Source: Balanoglossus misakiensis
Taxonomy: Eukaryota > Hemichordata
Assembly (NCBI GenBank): GCA_040954595.2
Contig: CM082587.2
Location: 9,486,001 to 9,550,000, forward strand
Reading direction: 5' to 3'
DNA: 64,000 nucleotides
The notes beneath the pieces were generated by a model. It worked only from the letters and a program-made list of their open reading frames with translations. It ran no database searches and was not told the origin of the DNA. Positions 43,717 to 55,330 of the stretch are shown in pieces. Position 1 is the first letter of the stretch, and each line of letters begins with the position of its first letter. The translations under genes were made by a program, and so were the position numbers.

Positions 43717-43834
43717 AAATGAAACATATGAAGAGAGGCCTATCTTGATTTGACACAAACTTGCAGCCCCCCCCCCTGCCATAAAAACTGAACGGTCCCT
43801 AAATGAAACATATGAAGAGAGGCCTATCTTGATT
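43667..43834 (+). repeat. ~84-bp tandem duplication of the element's right end
   Basis: The block from ACACAAACTTGCAGCCCC through GAACGGTCCCTAAATG to AGGCCTATCTTGATT occurs twice head to tail (about 43669-43750 and 43753-43834). It includes both the transposon terminus and host flank, so it arose after insertion. Confidence 0.88.
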
Positions 43835-44077
43835 AAACACATAAATCTGATATTTTATCATATTATGTAACTCAATATTTTACACTTGACGTATTTTACC
43901 AATAACGCAATGTTTCCGCGAACCCGTCAGGAGCAACTTTAGCAGAATACATTTCCATGATTTACGTTACATGGTCTTAATTCGGGAGACATTTCTCAAT
44001 AAAATCAAAAGTCACAGTTCATATTTTTATAGAACGGTCCAATTTGTCGAGTGCGCAGTGACAAGCCATGCATCGTG

Positions 44078-44216
44078 CATAGACCACTAAGCGGATAGGG
44101 TATCTGCAATGCATGATTGTATAATTTGCGTTCAACAGTGCATGGCTAACGCACGCGCTCAGAACGCAAACTGTCCCACAACACCCTGCGTTATGCTATC
44201 CGCGAAGTGGTCCATG
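44078..44216. mobile_element. 139-bp TIR element with CATRGACC ends
   Basis: CATAGACCACTAAGCGGATA at the left and the complement of CATGGACCACTTCGCGGATA at the right. The ends resemble the 7-bp-TSD group but I see no matching 7-bp flanks, so membership is uncertain. CAGTGACAA occurs on both sides at slightly different distances. Confidence 0.55.
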
Positions 44217-44890
44217 GCAGTGACAACAATTCCTATAGAGCAGTTAAGAAATAAACCGGCCGGCCGTAAATTCATTGGCTGTATTTTTTGTATTTATTTG
44301 ATTTGAAAGGTCGCGTTTTCCCTGTTGCATGCTATTAGTGCAGGGCCAGTTTCAGCAGTGCTCTATTGAGTACTTTCGTATCGATGGATTGAGCTCTCGT
44401 CCAATCAGAATGGCGGATGGTAGCATGATCTGACATATTGCGTATTGCAATAGGCCTTCCCCAGATAGGTCAGAACGGAGAGGTCATTCCCCTCAGCTTC
44501 TTTGTCTTTTCTATTATTTTTTGACAAATGCGGATTGACGTTCCATTTCTACATGGCCAGGACTGATATTTATTTACGTTTCATAGCGTAAGCGCTTGCT
44601 ATTCGTTTCGCAATTGGTTTCGTAGTACAAACAAATTGAAGAAGACGAAATATATTATCTATGTCCCTAATGAGATAATCGGTTACATAATCGCACTTCC
44701 AAAGAACGCCGTGACAGAATTCATCAGTTGGCGAGGCGCATTCTCCACCCGCACACAAACGTTGCACTGCATACTTTGACTAATTAGTATGCGAAAGCAA
44801 GATTCTGATTGAGTAGTAACTAATTTGCATAATTAACGAGCAGGTGCTGCCTCGTTCTCGTACCACTGACCGTTGCATTTGAAAAATCAT
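44217..44890. other. No gene seen
   Basis: Nothing recognisable is present before the exon-like segment at 44895. Confidence 0.4.
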
Positions 44891-44894
44891 TGCA

Positions 44895-44958
44895 GCTTCG
44901 ACGTTCATCAAGCATGGAGGTCCCGGTCGCCTCCATGCTTGATGATATCGTTTCTCTG
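44895..44958 (+). other. Exon-like segment 0 with internal hairpin
   Basis: An ATTGCAG acceptor-like site is followed by 64 bases and a CTCTG|GTAAGCATGG donor. The donor context GTAAGCATG is shared with the repeated exon cassettes downstream. The segment includes ATG at 44914 with 15 open codons (MEVPVASMLDDIVSL) and a 16-bp stem hairpin (44906-44945, arms TCATCAAGCATGGAGG and complement). It could be the first exon of the repeated cassette transcript. Confidence 0.4.
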
Positions 44959-45202
44959 GTAAGCATGGCATTTACTGTAATTTTACAAGTACATGTACAC
45001 TCCTTCTTGCAAAAACTGGTAGTGGTAGGGCGACAGTGTCTTCCCAACATCGAAATTCTGACTTTGGGAAGCGTTACAGCGCCGAACAGTAAACTCACAG
45101 TCGCATGGAATTTATGCGTTGTTTTACACCGTGCGAGTAAATTGTACGTCGTTCGTTGGCTGGAGTCAGCTTTGTCATTGTGGGGCAGGTGGTACCGTTA
45201 CA

Positions 45203-45623
45203 CCACAGGGGGCTCTCCCTCCGCGATTTTATTGTTTGTTTGTTTGTTTGTTGTTGTTGTTGATTGGCATAATAAACAAATACATATTTCTTTGTCAATA
45301 AATATGGTTTGTTGACATGTAAGGGTTAGGTTATTAGGGTATATTTGACAGGTTATGGTATATTCAACGGTTAGGATGAGTGTTGGCATTTTTGTGATCC
45401 ACGGCCAGCATCACCCTCTCTTTGTGGCTTAGTGATGCCCCGGGCCGTGGATGGAAAAAAGTGCCAACACTAATGCTAACCGTTGAATATTCCCTAACAC
45501 TTACATGTCAACAAACCATATTTATTAAAAAAGAAATATGTATTTGTTTATAATGCCAATCATCATCAACAACAACAAACAAACAAACAAACAATAAAAT
45601 CGCGGAGGGAGAGCCCCCTGTGG
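45203..45623. mobile_element. 421-bp fold-back element
   Basis: CCACAGGGGGCTCTCCCTCC, GCGATTTTATTGTTTG at the left and its complement at the right. The arms extend about 190 bp with small differences and include a TTGTTTGTTTG/CAAACAAACAA simple repeat. The centre is near ACGGCCAGCATCACC...GATGCCCCGGGCCGTGG. No coding sequence. Confidence 0.88.
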
Positions 45624-45826
45624 TAACACACTACAGTATAACTTTTAAGGCAAAGCGATAGCGAATAAACTGACCAGAATTAGTTTTGTTGTTGGGGAGA
45701 TTTTTGGCACCATCGAGACTGTTATAAGCTACCAGTGTCAGCTATGACATAGCTGTTAACACGCAGCCCTGCCAGGCAGAGCTACTATGACTGGTTACTA
45801 ACTTCTTATGTCTATTTGATTCACAG

Positions 45827-45901
45827 ATGCTGCCTGAAACTGTCTGCGTTTCAACTCGAGATTCTCTTCCTCGTCCGAGGCGAGTTTAAGACCGCTCAAT
45901 G
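45827..45901 (+). other. Exon-like cassette A1 (75 nt)
   Basis: Preceded by TTACTAAC (branch-point consensus), pyrimidine-containing TCTATTTGATTCACAG, and followed by GTAAGCATGAC. One frame is open across the segment (CCLKLSAFQLEI...), but 75 nt is too short to prove coding. It ends with two bases of a codon that B1 completes with its first base. Confidence 0.55.
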
Positions 45902-46468
45902 GTAAGCATGACTTGCTATATATTTGCTTTTATCACGCGTTGCAAACGGTACAATAGGAAGCAGTGTATGTCTACGAACTAATTTACACATTCCAGCTTT
46001 TAATACTTGTTTTTTCCCCTTCGAATTCTAGCCTTGATTGCCTGTGATATGGTAGTGATGACATGAATTAAATGGACAACTCACATGTTCAAATCTTCAC
46101 ATGGAGCATAAAATAAATTTGGATGCATTTCCTTAACCATATAGCTAAAATTACTCCCATACCAATACACAGGGAGATACTGTAGCTTTGGCTGAACATG
46201 CGCTAGTCCAACACCATGCTTAATCAAACTGGCTAAGAGATCTATTATCATATTAGACGCATGAAGGACAGTAATGTTGTTTAAAGTGACATAAAACAAT
46301 AATTTAGGCCAGAAAGAAAAATGTAAATTATGACACAAACAGGCTGGATATTTTTTCTGACCCTATATTATACCATGTTTTGCATATTTTCACTATTAAG
46401 TATTGCCCACATAATTCTAAAGCATGGTTGATTGGTTACTTATTAATATACATATATTTGATTCACAG

Positions 46469-46541
46469 TCTTAAACACAGCATTTCAACGTATGCCGGAG
46501 GAGGGAGAGAATACCTAGGCCTGATCCAAGACCGCTTTCCG
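46469..46541 (+). other. Exon-like cassette B1 (73 nt)
   Basis: Acceptor ATATATTTGATTCACAG, donor TTTCCG|GTAAGC. The frame continuing from A1 reads LKHSISTYAGGGREYLGLIQ and is open to the donor. B1 and B2 differ by a single base, much less than the surrounding intron-like sequence. Confidence 0.55.
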
Positions 46542-46559
46542 GTAAGCGCAACTTGCTGT

Positions 46560-47950
46560 ATACATGCTCCATAGCTTGTTTGTAAAGGCTACCTTTTCCC
46601 ATCAAACAGTGAAGTCGCCCTTTCAAAATTATGGTGGTGGCAAGCCACAACTGGTTATCATGGAGAGTTGGACACCACTAATATTCATTTGAATATTCTC
46701 CACTTGGTAACCTTTATGTACCACTATCCTCAACAATTTCAGTCAACAAGATTTATATTTCGCTGTATAGCAAGGCCGAACAAATATGACTGATTGATAG
46801 GGATTTATCTGAAAATATGACAAAATCAACAAATACAAATACAGAATAATAAGTCACCAAACATGTATCATGTTTTATTCTAGGGAACCTGAGCAGGGTC
46901 CCCTAAACCTGCCAACCCATGCTAGCCATGACTTTACAAATGTTTCCGTCATACTATGCAGAAAATTCTGGCGGCCAATAGGTTTTCACTTTGCCCTAGG
47001 GGGTCAAATCTCATTGCATTCTGGGCGAAAAGTTCACAACCAACTGTAGTAAGAGATAGAAGAAATGATATGTTTACTGTATTTCATGACTTCCTTTGGT
47101 CAAACATGTCTGTCTCTGTAGTCAGCATATTAAACCCATTAAACTGTTTTTCACATTTTGTTATTTTTTTCTGTTAAAAAGTTCCAGAATGACCTATCAT
47201 CACTTTAGCTTATTAACTCCCATTTCTTTAACATGGCAAAAATCGGCCATCTTGAAATTGTCGACCATATAAGATTTTCATCACTCACTTAGGGTAGCTT
47301 AAAACGTATTTCAGGGGAGAATTGTATAGGCATGACTTGGGCTATAAATTTGATGAAATAGCTACATGGCTATTGTTCACAAGCAGCTGACTGTACTGAA
47401 ACACTGGAAGTGTTGTGTACTTATTTTACATATTCAATATTTGTAATTAGACCATGTCATGTATACATGTATCTTGGGGATTGCTCGATCGCAATGTCTC
47501 TGCTGGTACAATGTCCTTTTATCATGTAATATGGAAGTAATTGTAAGTGTGTGTGGCATTTGTAAATTATTTACAATTTATAAATTATTTCTAAGTTTCT
47601 TCATTCTCAAATTGCTTGCCCAACTGCATTAAAATTTTGGTATGATTTTGAGTAAGCTTTCTGTTTCAAAATTATTTTCTACACTTTTTGAAATTTTTTG
47701 GTAAAATGATTTTCCATGGAAAATCTGATTTCCCTGTAATTCGGTTGACAGGATTTTCACCAGATCTCTAAATCATGAAGTACATGTATCAGAATTGCAT
47801 CGCCCCCCCCCCAAAAAAAAGAAACAAATTTTAGTCACCCTTGGCATGTAATATTAGCCATTGATCTGGGAAAGTTACAAAAATGTGTTGTCCAAGCACG
47901 TTGAAGGTACAAGTGGTTTTTACACTAGCTATGAAGGCATTTTATTAAAA
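46560..47950. other. Unit 1 intron-like sequence
   Basis: No exon was recognised beyond cassette B1. The segment is duplicated at 53320-54470 with many small differences and one block present only here (about 46660-46910). Confidence 0.5.
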
Positions 47951-47955
47951 TTATT

Positions 47956-48480
47956 AGGTCCCGTTTGGTATATGTATTTATACCATGGGACCTTACAGGA
48001 TCAGTTGCACCTGTATGTATGGATGTCTGTATGGATGTTTGTCTGTATGTCCATCAACATCAAACATTTGGAAACTACTGGCGTGTGACCTTGATATTTA
48101 GTGTGGAGATGCAGGCAGGGCAGTAGGTGGGAGTTTGTCTAAATGAAGTTGTCATTGCCAAAATATGCAAATGAGCTGGGAAAGTGTCAAATTTGTCAAA
48201 ACTCAGGAACTCAAAAACTACTGGGTAAATTGCTTTAAAAATTGAAATTTGATATGCATGTACCTTATGGTAACCTCACACAGCCCTATATGTTGTCAGC
48301 TTATGTGAATTTCCAATGTTTATGCATTTTTTGTCTCCACATTATCGGTAAAAAATCTACTTTTCTGGAATTGATCAGCTGACTTGTTTGAAATTTAGTA
48401 TGAAGCTTCGCAGGTGATCTGAGTTACCATAGTTTTGATTAAAGTGTTAAATTTGTGTATTTTAATTTTGTAGCAATTTT
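47956..48480 (+). repeat. GGTCCC-hairpin dispersed repeat, copy 6
   Basis: Hairpin AGGTCCCGTTTGG...CCATGGGACCTTAC, GTATGGATGTCTG array, CATCAAACATTTGGAAACTA block. Its counterpart in unit 2 is 54475-55330, which shows that it was present before the duplication. Confidence 0.78.
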
Positions 48481-48481
48481 T

Positions 48482-49345
48482 AGGTCCCATGGCATTTGGT
48501 TTGTGTATATATATATGTACGATTGGGACCTTATGGAATGACTTGCATCTGTATGTATGGATGAACGGATGAAAACTGCTGCGCATATCACTTCCATATT
48601 TAGTGTGTAGATGAAGGCGGGGCTGTTGATGGGATTTTGTTCACATGAGGTTGCCATTGCCAAAAGTATTACCTGTGAAAATGTGAAATTGGTCAAAAGT
48701 CAGAAACTCAACAACCACTGGTAAGATTGATCTGAAAACTGGTATCTCAATGAACCCCATACAGTCCTGTATGCTTTGAGCTAATATTATGAATTTTCTA
48801 ATGTTTATTAATTTTTTGTCTTTTTCGACATTGGTAAAAAATCTGCACTTCTGAAAGCGATAGTCCGACTCCTTTGAAATTAAGTATGAAGCTTCCTATA
48901 GGTGGTCCAAGTTTCCATAGTTTTTGCTCAGATTGTTGAAAAATAGGCATATTTATAATTTTGAGCAATTATGCCAATTTTGGTCAGAATGCTTTGTAAT
49001 TTGGTAGGCAGATTCCCAGGGATAACCCAAGTAAGATGTCTTAAAAATGGTTAAAACTTCATCTTTGTCGTATTTGGGGATATTTTTTGCAATCTTTGTC
49101 AAAAACTGTTTTCTCTGAAAATGTTCAAACCGTTGTCTGCTTGCTTTGAACTTTGGCAGGAATGTTCCTTGTAGTGATTGAAGTAAGATGGTGTAAAATT
49201 ATAGTGATTTTTGCATATTTGTGTTTTTGCCACTTTTGAACAAATGTGTTTTTCTTTGAAACTGCTTTTTTGATGGCTTTGAAATATGGTAGGAAAATTC
49301 CTAGGGGTAACCCAAATTTTTTTTCTGATTGCTTTAGAAGTTGGT
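48482..49345 (+). repeat. GGTCCC-hairpin dispersed repeat, copy 7
   Basis: Hairpin AGGTCCCATGGCATTTGG...GATTGGGACCTTATGG with a longer loop. Modules with GGTAGGCAGATTCCCAGGG, GGCAGGAATGTTCCTTGTAG and GGTAGGAAAATTCCTAGGGG follow. Its counterpart is 55331-56430. Confidence 0.75.
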
Positions 49346-49587
49346 TTACAATTTCATAACACATGTACCTGTATGTGCGACTTTTATTAAAGTCTGGTTT
49401 TTAATATTTAGGTAGTTTTGTTGTAAATTCTTTGTTTTTGGATAGCAAATCTTCTCTTGAACCAATTGCCCAGTTTCTTTGAAAGTTACTGTTAACAAGG
49501 TGAGTTGGTACACCCAACTTAGACTTTTACATCCAACTTAGAGCTACTATGACTGGTTACTAACTTCTAGGTCTATTTGATTCTCAG

Positions 49588-49662
49588 ATGCTGCCTGAGA
49601 TTGCCTGCATTTCAACTCAGGATTCTCTTCCTCGTCTGGGGCGAGTTTAAGACCGCTCAATG
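49588..49662 (+). other. Exon-like cassette A2 (75 nt)
   Basis: Same length and splice context as A1 (TTACTAAC...TTCTCAG; donor CAATG|GTAAGC). It differs from A1 at about eight positions. Those changes are mostly amino-acid-changing in the open frame, which argues against strong protein constraint. Confidence 0.55.
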
Positions 49663-50109
49663 GTAAGCATGACTTGCTATATATATTTGCTTTTATCGGG
49701 CGTTGCAACCGAAGCAATAGGAAGCAATTTGTATGTCTACGAACTAATTTACACATTCCAGTTATCAATACTTTTTCCCCTTCGAATTCTGGCCTCGATT
49801 GCCTGTGATATGATCATGATGACATGAATTAAATGGTCAAGTTCAAATCTTCATGTGAAGCATAAATTAAATTTGGATGCATTTCCTTAACCATATAGCT
49901 AGAAATTACTCCCATACCAATACACAGGGAGATACCGTAACTTTGGCTGAAAGTGTGCTAGTCCAACACCATGCTTAATCAAACTGGCTAAGAGATCTAT
50001 TATTATGTATAGACACATGAAGGAAAGTAATGTTGTTTAGAGTGAAATAAAACAATACCTTAGGCCGCAAAGAAAAATATAAATCATGACACAAACAGGC
50101 TGGATTTTT

Positions 50110-51035
50110 TCTTCAACCAGATATTAACTGAATATGCTCACGTGCAGTACTGTGATTGGTTGACAGAATAACAAGATTAGAAAAAACAGTGTTAAACCAA
50201 TTTGGTTTATAGTGTATATGGTGTAAGGGTTGTGTGTTGCACCATTGTGAAATGTAAACATGTTTGTGGAATTGTTGCCTTGTCAATTTTTGTAAGGGGT
50301 TATGAGTCATGTACCCCATCCTGAACTGCATAAAAAGATAAGTCTATGGAATTCTAAAACTCGTTGATCAAAAATGGCAAGAAATATACCAAAAAGTATG
50401 AATATTTCACCAGATTTCAACAAATCTGATTTCTGTTCATGCCTAAGAACCTCTTTAACAAGTTTCAATAAGGAAGACATTTTGGCAAACAACAGGTAAT
50501 TCAGACAAATCTGACTGATATCACATATATGAATTCCCATTCAAAGTTTCCAATCAATTGGACTTGTGGTTTTACTGAAGACTATTTGGCCAAACCCTGC
50601 AGAATTCCCAAAAAATACAATTATGCACATTTCTTTACAATTTGATCATATCTGACTGAGATCACCCCTAGAAACCCAAATACAAAGTATCAAAACAATT
50701 GCACTTACAGTTTCACGGGATTTGATTTTTTGACAAAAACAGGAAATATTGCCCAAAAATGCATTTTTGCAAATTTCACCACCGTTTGCACAAATGTGAT
50801 TCAGGTAAGCCCTATGAACCTCCATACCAAGTTTCCAATCAATTGGACATGTAATATCAGAGAAGAAATTTGTTTAACAAAACTGCAGAAAATTCCCCCA
50901 AAAATTCATAAAAAATAGCAAACGCCAGATACTGACTCCACCTGAACAAAATCATACGAGGTCTTCCCATAGTACTTGCACACCAATGCACGCCAATTTT
51001 TAACTGAATCTGATCCGCTGTTATTAAGTTTTTCA
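50110..51035. repeat. Degenerate modular repeat (TTTCCAATCAATTGGAC modules)
   Basis: Modules of roughly 150 bp recur, with CAAAGTTTCCAATCAATTGG at 50537 and AAGTTTCCAATCAATTGGAC at 50830 and diverged forms at 50455 and 50690. This is likely the minus-strand form of a modular dispersed repeat similar to those elsewhere in the window. Confidence 0.6.
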
Positions 51036-51300
51036 ATTTTGACTATTTGAACATTTTTCCAGTTAATACCAGTATGCATTTTTTTGCAATAACAATTTCT
51101 ATGTACACACTAAATATCAGTAGTTTCAAGTTTTTGATGTTGATGGACATACACATACATACATCAATACATTTAGACGAATCTGATCCATTCGCAAAAT
51201 ACATAATTCTGTATGAGGCACACATACAGACATACATAGACGACGGACACCAACTTATGCTATAAGCTGACATTGATATACATGTTAGCCAAAAACCAAA
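51036..51300 (-). repeat. Dispersed repeat of the GGTCCC type in reverse orientation (5' part lost or diverged)
   Basis: AGTTTCAAGTTTTTGATGTT, GATGGACATACACATACATA and AATACATTTAGACGAATCTG are the complement of the CATCAAAAACTTGAAA and GTATGTCCGTC parts of the family. The hairpin itself is not recognisable. Confidence 0.6.
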
Positions 51301-52240
51301 ATCAACCTCAAAATAGACATTAAAATATATTGCACCACCATGAGAAGACAAATTCATTCTTCGACAAATTTTCTGGGGCGTCATTGATATAGCATGGCAT
51401 ATTGTCAAAGTACGTAGTCTCTGTGATAAGATTCCATACACACAAAATGGTAACCTTGGAAGTCCAGCTGACGTAGTTATGCAATGGCGTCTCGTGTATT
51501 CCGTCGCCAAAAAATCATCGTAAAATTGATAATCGGGGTCACAATTCAAGACGACTTTCTCTAAATTCTTTATGAATGGATTAAATCGAAATCGAAATGT
51601 TGACGTATGACGTACGGAATGAGATCTTAACAGACATTCAATGTTATCATTCTCGCTCGATCACATATTGGGTAGGCCATCTAGCAATCGCTATATAGTA
51701 TTGGCAATAACAGACTGTCTATAAATTCACAAAACGGATTTTACTGTTGAGTGTGATCAACCGCCACGTTATTTTTCTCTGAACAATAGACAAATAGAAA
51801 GCCTGGTGACATTTTGAGATTGACTGCGTGAGGACCAAAATATGCGTGAATCATTTACGGTTTGTCTTGATGAATGGGTCACGTCATAGTCATAACGCGG
51901 ATTCGGCTGCACGCCAACTATCCGCCATATTGTCTCCACTAACTTACTCGTAAGTAGTTTCAAAATTCATTTGAAAAGAGTATTCGTCTGACGGTCCTGT
52001 AGATTAACAATTTACGCTCTATGAAGCAACTAAACAACGTTAGCTTCCTTGTGGATTCACGTAGGGAAGTTATTCGTAACGACGGGTACAGCTTCTGAGC
52101 ATGGACAGAACAACGGCAATATCGCCAGGAATGTCTCATTTCACAGCGCCCTCAAACAGTCGATCTCCTCAAACTATCGTTTCCACTGGTCATATATGCG
52201 GCATTAACGAAAGCTCACATAGACAACCATGTAATAGAAA
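51301..52240. other. No gene seen
   Basis: A 168-codon minus-strand frame (51549-51043) overlaps the repeat and has no recognisable family motif. Nothing else is seen. Confidence 0.4.
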
Positions 52241-52395
52241 AATTAAAACTTAAATAACTTCATTAATATCAAAGCCACACCCACCAAAACCTTTTCAGTT
52301 CTTGCCATATGATATCTAAACCTGTGTACTAAATTTGGTTGAAATCGGTTCAGCGGTTCTTGAGATATCGGGTATACAGACAGACACACACACAC

Positions 52396-52440
<45 letters not shown>

Positions 52441-52478
52441 TCGCTAAACCATAAGCTCACGTGATTTTCACGTGAGCT
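52240..52478. repeat. Repeat 3' end with CA microsatellite and terminal hairpin
   Basis: AAATTTGGTTGAAATCGGTT, CAGCGGTTCTTGAGATAT precedes a CA dinucleotide run (52382-52438) and an 11-bp stem hairpin AGCTCACGTGA / TCACGTGAGCT (52454-52478). The AAATTTGGTTGAAATCGGTTCA phrase is widespread in invertebrate repeats. The terminal hairpin suggests an element end, but the other end was not found. Confidence 0.65.
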
Positions 52479-53234
52479 AAAAATGTGTGCTTAAGATCAC
52501 ATTGGCTGATGGTAACCAAAGCCAGAGAAGCGCAGTTCTGAATTCAAAAAACTCTGATCAGTACCAGAAACTTGCTCAAAGCTACCAAATGCACAAAAAG
52601 TTTTGAGAATCTTTAATTATAAAGATAAAAAATCACCAAGCGACTATTGGGCTTGTCTGTGTTCAATATGTCTTCCCTGGTAACAACATCTACTTCCGCC
52701 ACCATGGCATGAGATATACTGACAGCTTTGTTTGAAACATTTTAGTATACTGATATTCAAAGTTTAAATTTTAAGGCTGATTTTTCTACACTTAAATAAA
52801 TGTTTTATAATTGCCAACAATGTACATTCTTATGCTAATCAGTTGTATGAAAAGTGAGATAGATCAAATGCAAGTTTCATTTTCACAACAAACAAAGAAA
52901 TCATTGTACAGTGTTACGTAGATGTCAAAGTGCGTGTACACCTTCTGTCATTTACAGAATCTGATATCATGTCAGTTTCAGTTGTCACCTAATTGCAATG
53001 TTTGGGGTATATACCCATGTGGACCACTTTACTGCAGTACTGATGTAAATGGAGTGTTAAGATCGCTGTTACAGATTTCTTTGATACGTATTCCACTGTT
53101 GTACATTATCGCAGCACAGTCTGACCGTACATTATACCATGTTTTGCATATTTTCACTAATTAGTATGGCCCACATAATTCTAAAACAAAGTTGATTAGT
53201 TACTAATTAATATTTGCATATATTTGATTCACAG

Positions 53235-53307
53235 TCTTAAACACAGCATTTCAACGTATGCCGGAGGAGGAAGAGAATACCTAGGCCTGATCCAAGACCG
53301 CTTTCCG
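53235..53307 (+). other. Exon-like cassette B2 (73 nt)
   Basis: Acceptor GCATATATTTGATTCACAG with TTACTAAT upstream, donor TTTCCG|GTAAGC. It is identical to B1 except for one G/A change that is silent in the open frame. Close identity inside the cassette against frequent differences outside suggests constraint on this segment. Confidence 0.58.
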
Positions 53308-54474
53308 GTAAGCACAACTTGCTGTATACATGCTCCATAGCTTGTTTGTAAATGCTACCTTTTCCCATCAAATAGTGAAGTCGCCCTTTCAAAATTATGG
53401 TGGTGGCAAGCCACAATCGGTTATCATGGAAAGTCCCATAAACTTACCAGCCCACGCTAGCCATGACTTTACAAATGTTTCCTGTCATACTGTGCAGAAA
53501 ATTCTGGCTGCCTTAAATAGGTTTTCACTTTGCACTAGAGGTCAAATCACATTGCATTCTGGGTGAAAAGTCCACAACCCACTGTAGTAAGAGATAGAAG
53601 AAATGATACATTTTTTGTATTTCATGCTTTGGTCAAACATGTCGTTCTCTTTAGTTAGCATATTAAACTCATTAAACTTTTTCACATTTTGTTATTTTTT
53701 CTGTTAAAAAGTTCAAGAATGACCCATTATCACTTTAGCTTATGAACTCCCATTTCTTTAACATGGCAAAAATCGGCCATCTTGAAATTGTCGACAATAT
53801 GAGATTTTCATCACTCACTTAGGGTAGCTTAAAACGTATTTCAGGGGAGAATTGTAGAGGCATGACTTGGGCTGTAAATTTGATGAAATAGCTACATGCC
53901 TATTGTTCACAAGCAGCTGACTGTACTGAAAGACTGGAAGTGTTGTGTACTTATTTTACATATTCAATATTTGTAATTAGACCATGTCATGTATATCTTG
54001 GGGATTGCTCGATCGCAATGTCTCTGCTGGTACCATGTCCTTTTAACATGTACAGTAATATGGTAGTAATTGTAAGTTTGTGTGCGGCATTTGTAAATTA
54101 TTTATAAATTATTTTGTAAATTTCCTCATTCTCAAATTGCTTGCCCAACTGCATTAAACTTTAAATTTTGGTATGATTTTGAGTAGACTTTTTGTTTCAA
54201 AATTATTTTCGACACTTTTGACATTTTTGGGTGATATGATTTTACATGGAAAATCAGATTTCCCTGTAATTCGGTTGACAGGATTATCACCATATCTCTA
54301 AATCATGAAGTACATGTATCAGAATTTGCATCAGCCCCCCCCCCCCAATTTTAGTCGCCTTTGGAAAGTAATATTAGCCATTGATCTTGGGAAGTTACAC
54401 AAATGTGTTGTCCAAGGGCGTTGAAGGTACAAGTGTTTTTACACTAGCTATGTAGGCATTTTATCAGAATTGTT

Positions 54475-54784
54475 AGGTCCCATTTGGTATTTGTATTTAT
54501 ACCATGGGACCTTATTGGATCAGTTGCACCTGATGTATGGATGTTTCTTTGTATGTCCGTCAACATCAAACACTTGGAAACCTTGATATTTAGTGTGGAG
54601 ATGCATGCACAGGGGTAGGTAGGAGTTTGTCTAAATGAAGTTGTCATTGCTAAAATATGCAAATTGACTGGAAAAGTGTCTAATTCGTCAACTCTGAAAT
54701 TCGACAACTACTGGGCACATTGCTTTCAAAATTGAAAATTGGTATGCATGTACCTTACGTTAACCTCACACAATTCTATATATA
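54475..54784 (+). repeat. GGTCCC-hairpin dispersed repeat, copy 8, left part
   Basis: Hairpin AGGTCCCATTTGG...CCATGGGACCTTATTGG and following blocks as in copy 6. It is interrupted at about 54785 by unrelated sequence and resumes near 55129. Confidence 0.72.
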
Positions 54785-55128
54785 TCCCTATTGCTACCGG
54801 GTGTCATAACCCGTTAGAGTCTCAAGTCCATATAGATACGTATCATCACTGGAATACGTATTTAGACAGTGTTGGTTTCTTTGATTAGCTGCCATGTGTG
54901 TATTTAGACAGGGTCGTTTGCCTCAATCTAGCTGTATCCACTGTTTATGATCATCTTGGCCTGATCAAATTACCCAGCAGAGGCGGTTTAGTATGTACTC
55001 AGCTGTTCAAATATTTGACTTTACACAGTCTGATACCAATTCATTTCTCCACAGTCAAGTATGCCCGGGATTCTAGGGGGGTAGGAAAATAACTACGTTT
55101 CCTACTGACTTGGCACTGTTAGGGTTAA
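54785..55128. other. Block present only in unit 2
   Basis: About 340 bp with no counterpart in unit 1 interrupts copy 8 of the dispersed repeat. It holds CCCTATTGCTACCGGGTGTC at its start and TCCTACTGACTTGGCACTGT at its end. No terminal repeats are evident, so the mechanism is unknown. Confidence 0.6.
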
Positions 55129-55330
55129 GTTGTGAGCTAATAATGTGATTTTTTTTTATGCATTTTTTGTTTCTTTCCACATTAGCGGTAAAAAATCTAC
55201 TTTTCTGGAATTGATCAGCTGACTTGTTTGATAATTAGTATGAAGCTTCATAGGTGATCTGTGTTACAAACCTTAGTTTTGTTTAAAATGTTGCCAAAAT
55301 TTGGGTATTTATAATTTTGGAGCAATTTTT

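Larger units (their letters stand above)
45779..49540 (+). repeat. Tandem duplication unit 1 (3.76 kb)
   Basis: From GAGCTACTATGACTGGTTAC to the next occurrence of the same text at 49541. It contains exon-like cassettes A and B, and two GGTCCC-hairpin repeats. Nearly every segment has a counterpart in unit 2 in the same order, for example GGATGCATTTCCTTAACCAT (46121 and 49877), GGGTAGCTTAAAACGTATTT (47292 and 53821) and GGATTGCTCGATCGCAATGT (47478 and 54001). Confidence 0.85.

Noticed and set aside
44890-45315. 141-codon + strand frame
   Set aside because: It runs through an exon-like segment, an apparent intron start and the left arm of a fold-back transposon. Its C-terminal part is translated TTGTTTG simple repeat.
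51043-51549. 168-codon minus-strand frame
   Set aside because: Half of it is translated dispersed repeat (the MxxNIKNLK part is the CATCAAAAACTTGAAA block). No family resemblance.
45827-53307. Protein gene made from cassettes A and B
   Set aside because: A to B is in frame and open, but 24-codon open frames are expected by chance. B to the next A breaks phase. Differences between A1 and A2 mostly change the residue, and the third cassettes contain stops. Kept as exon-like, not as CDS.
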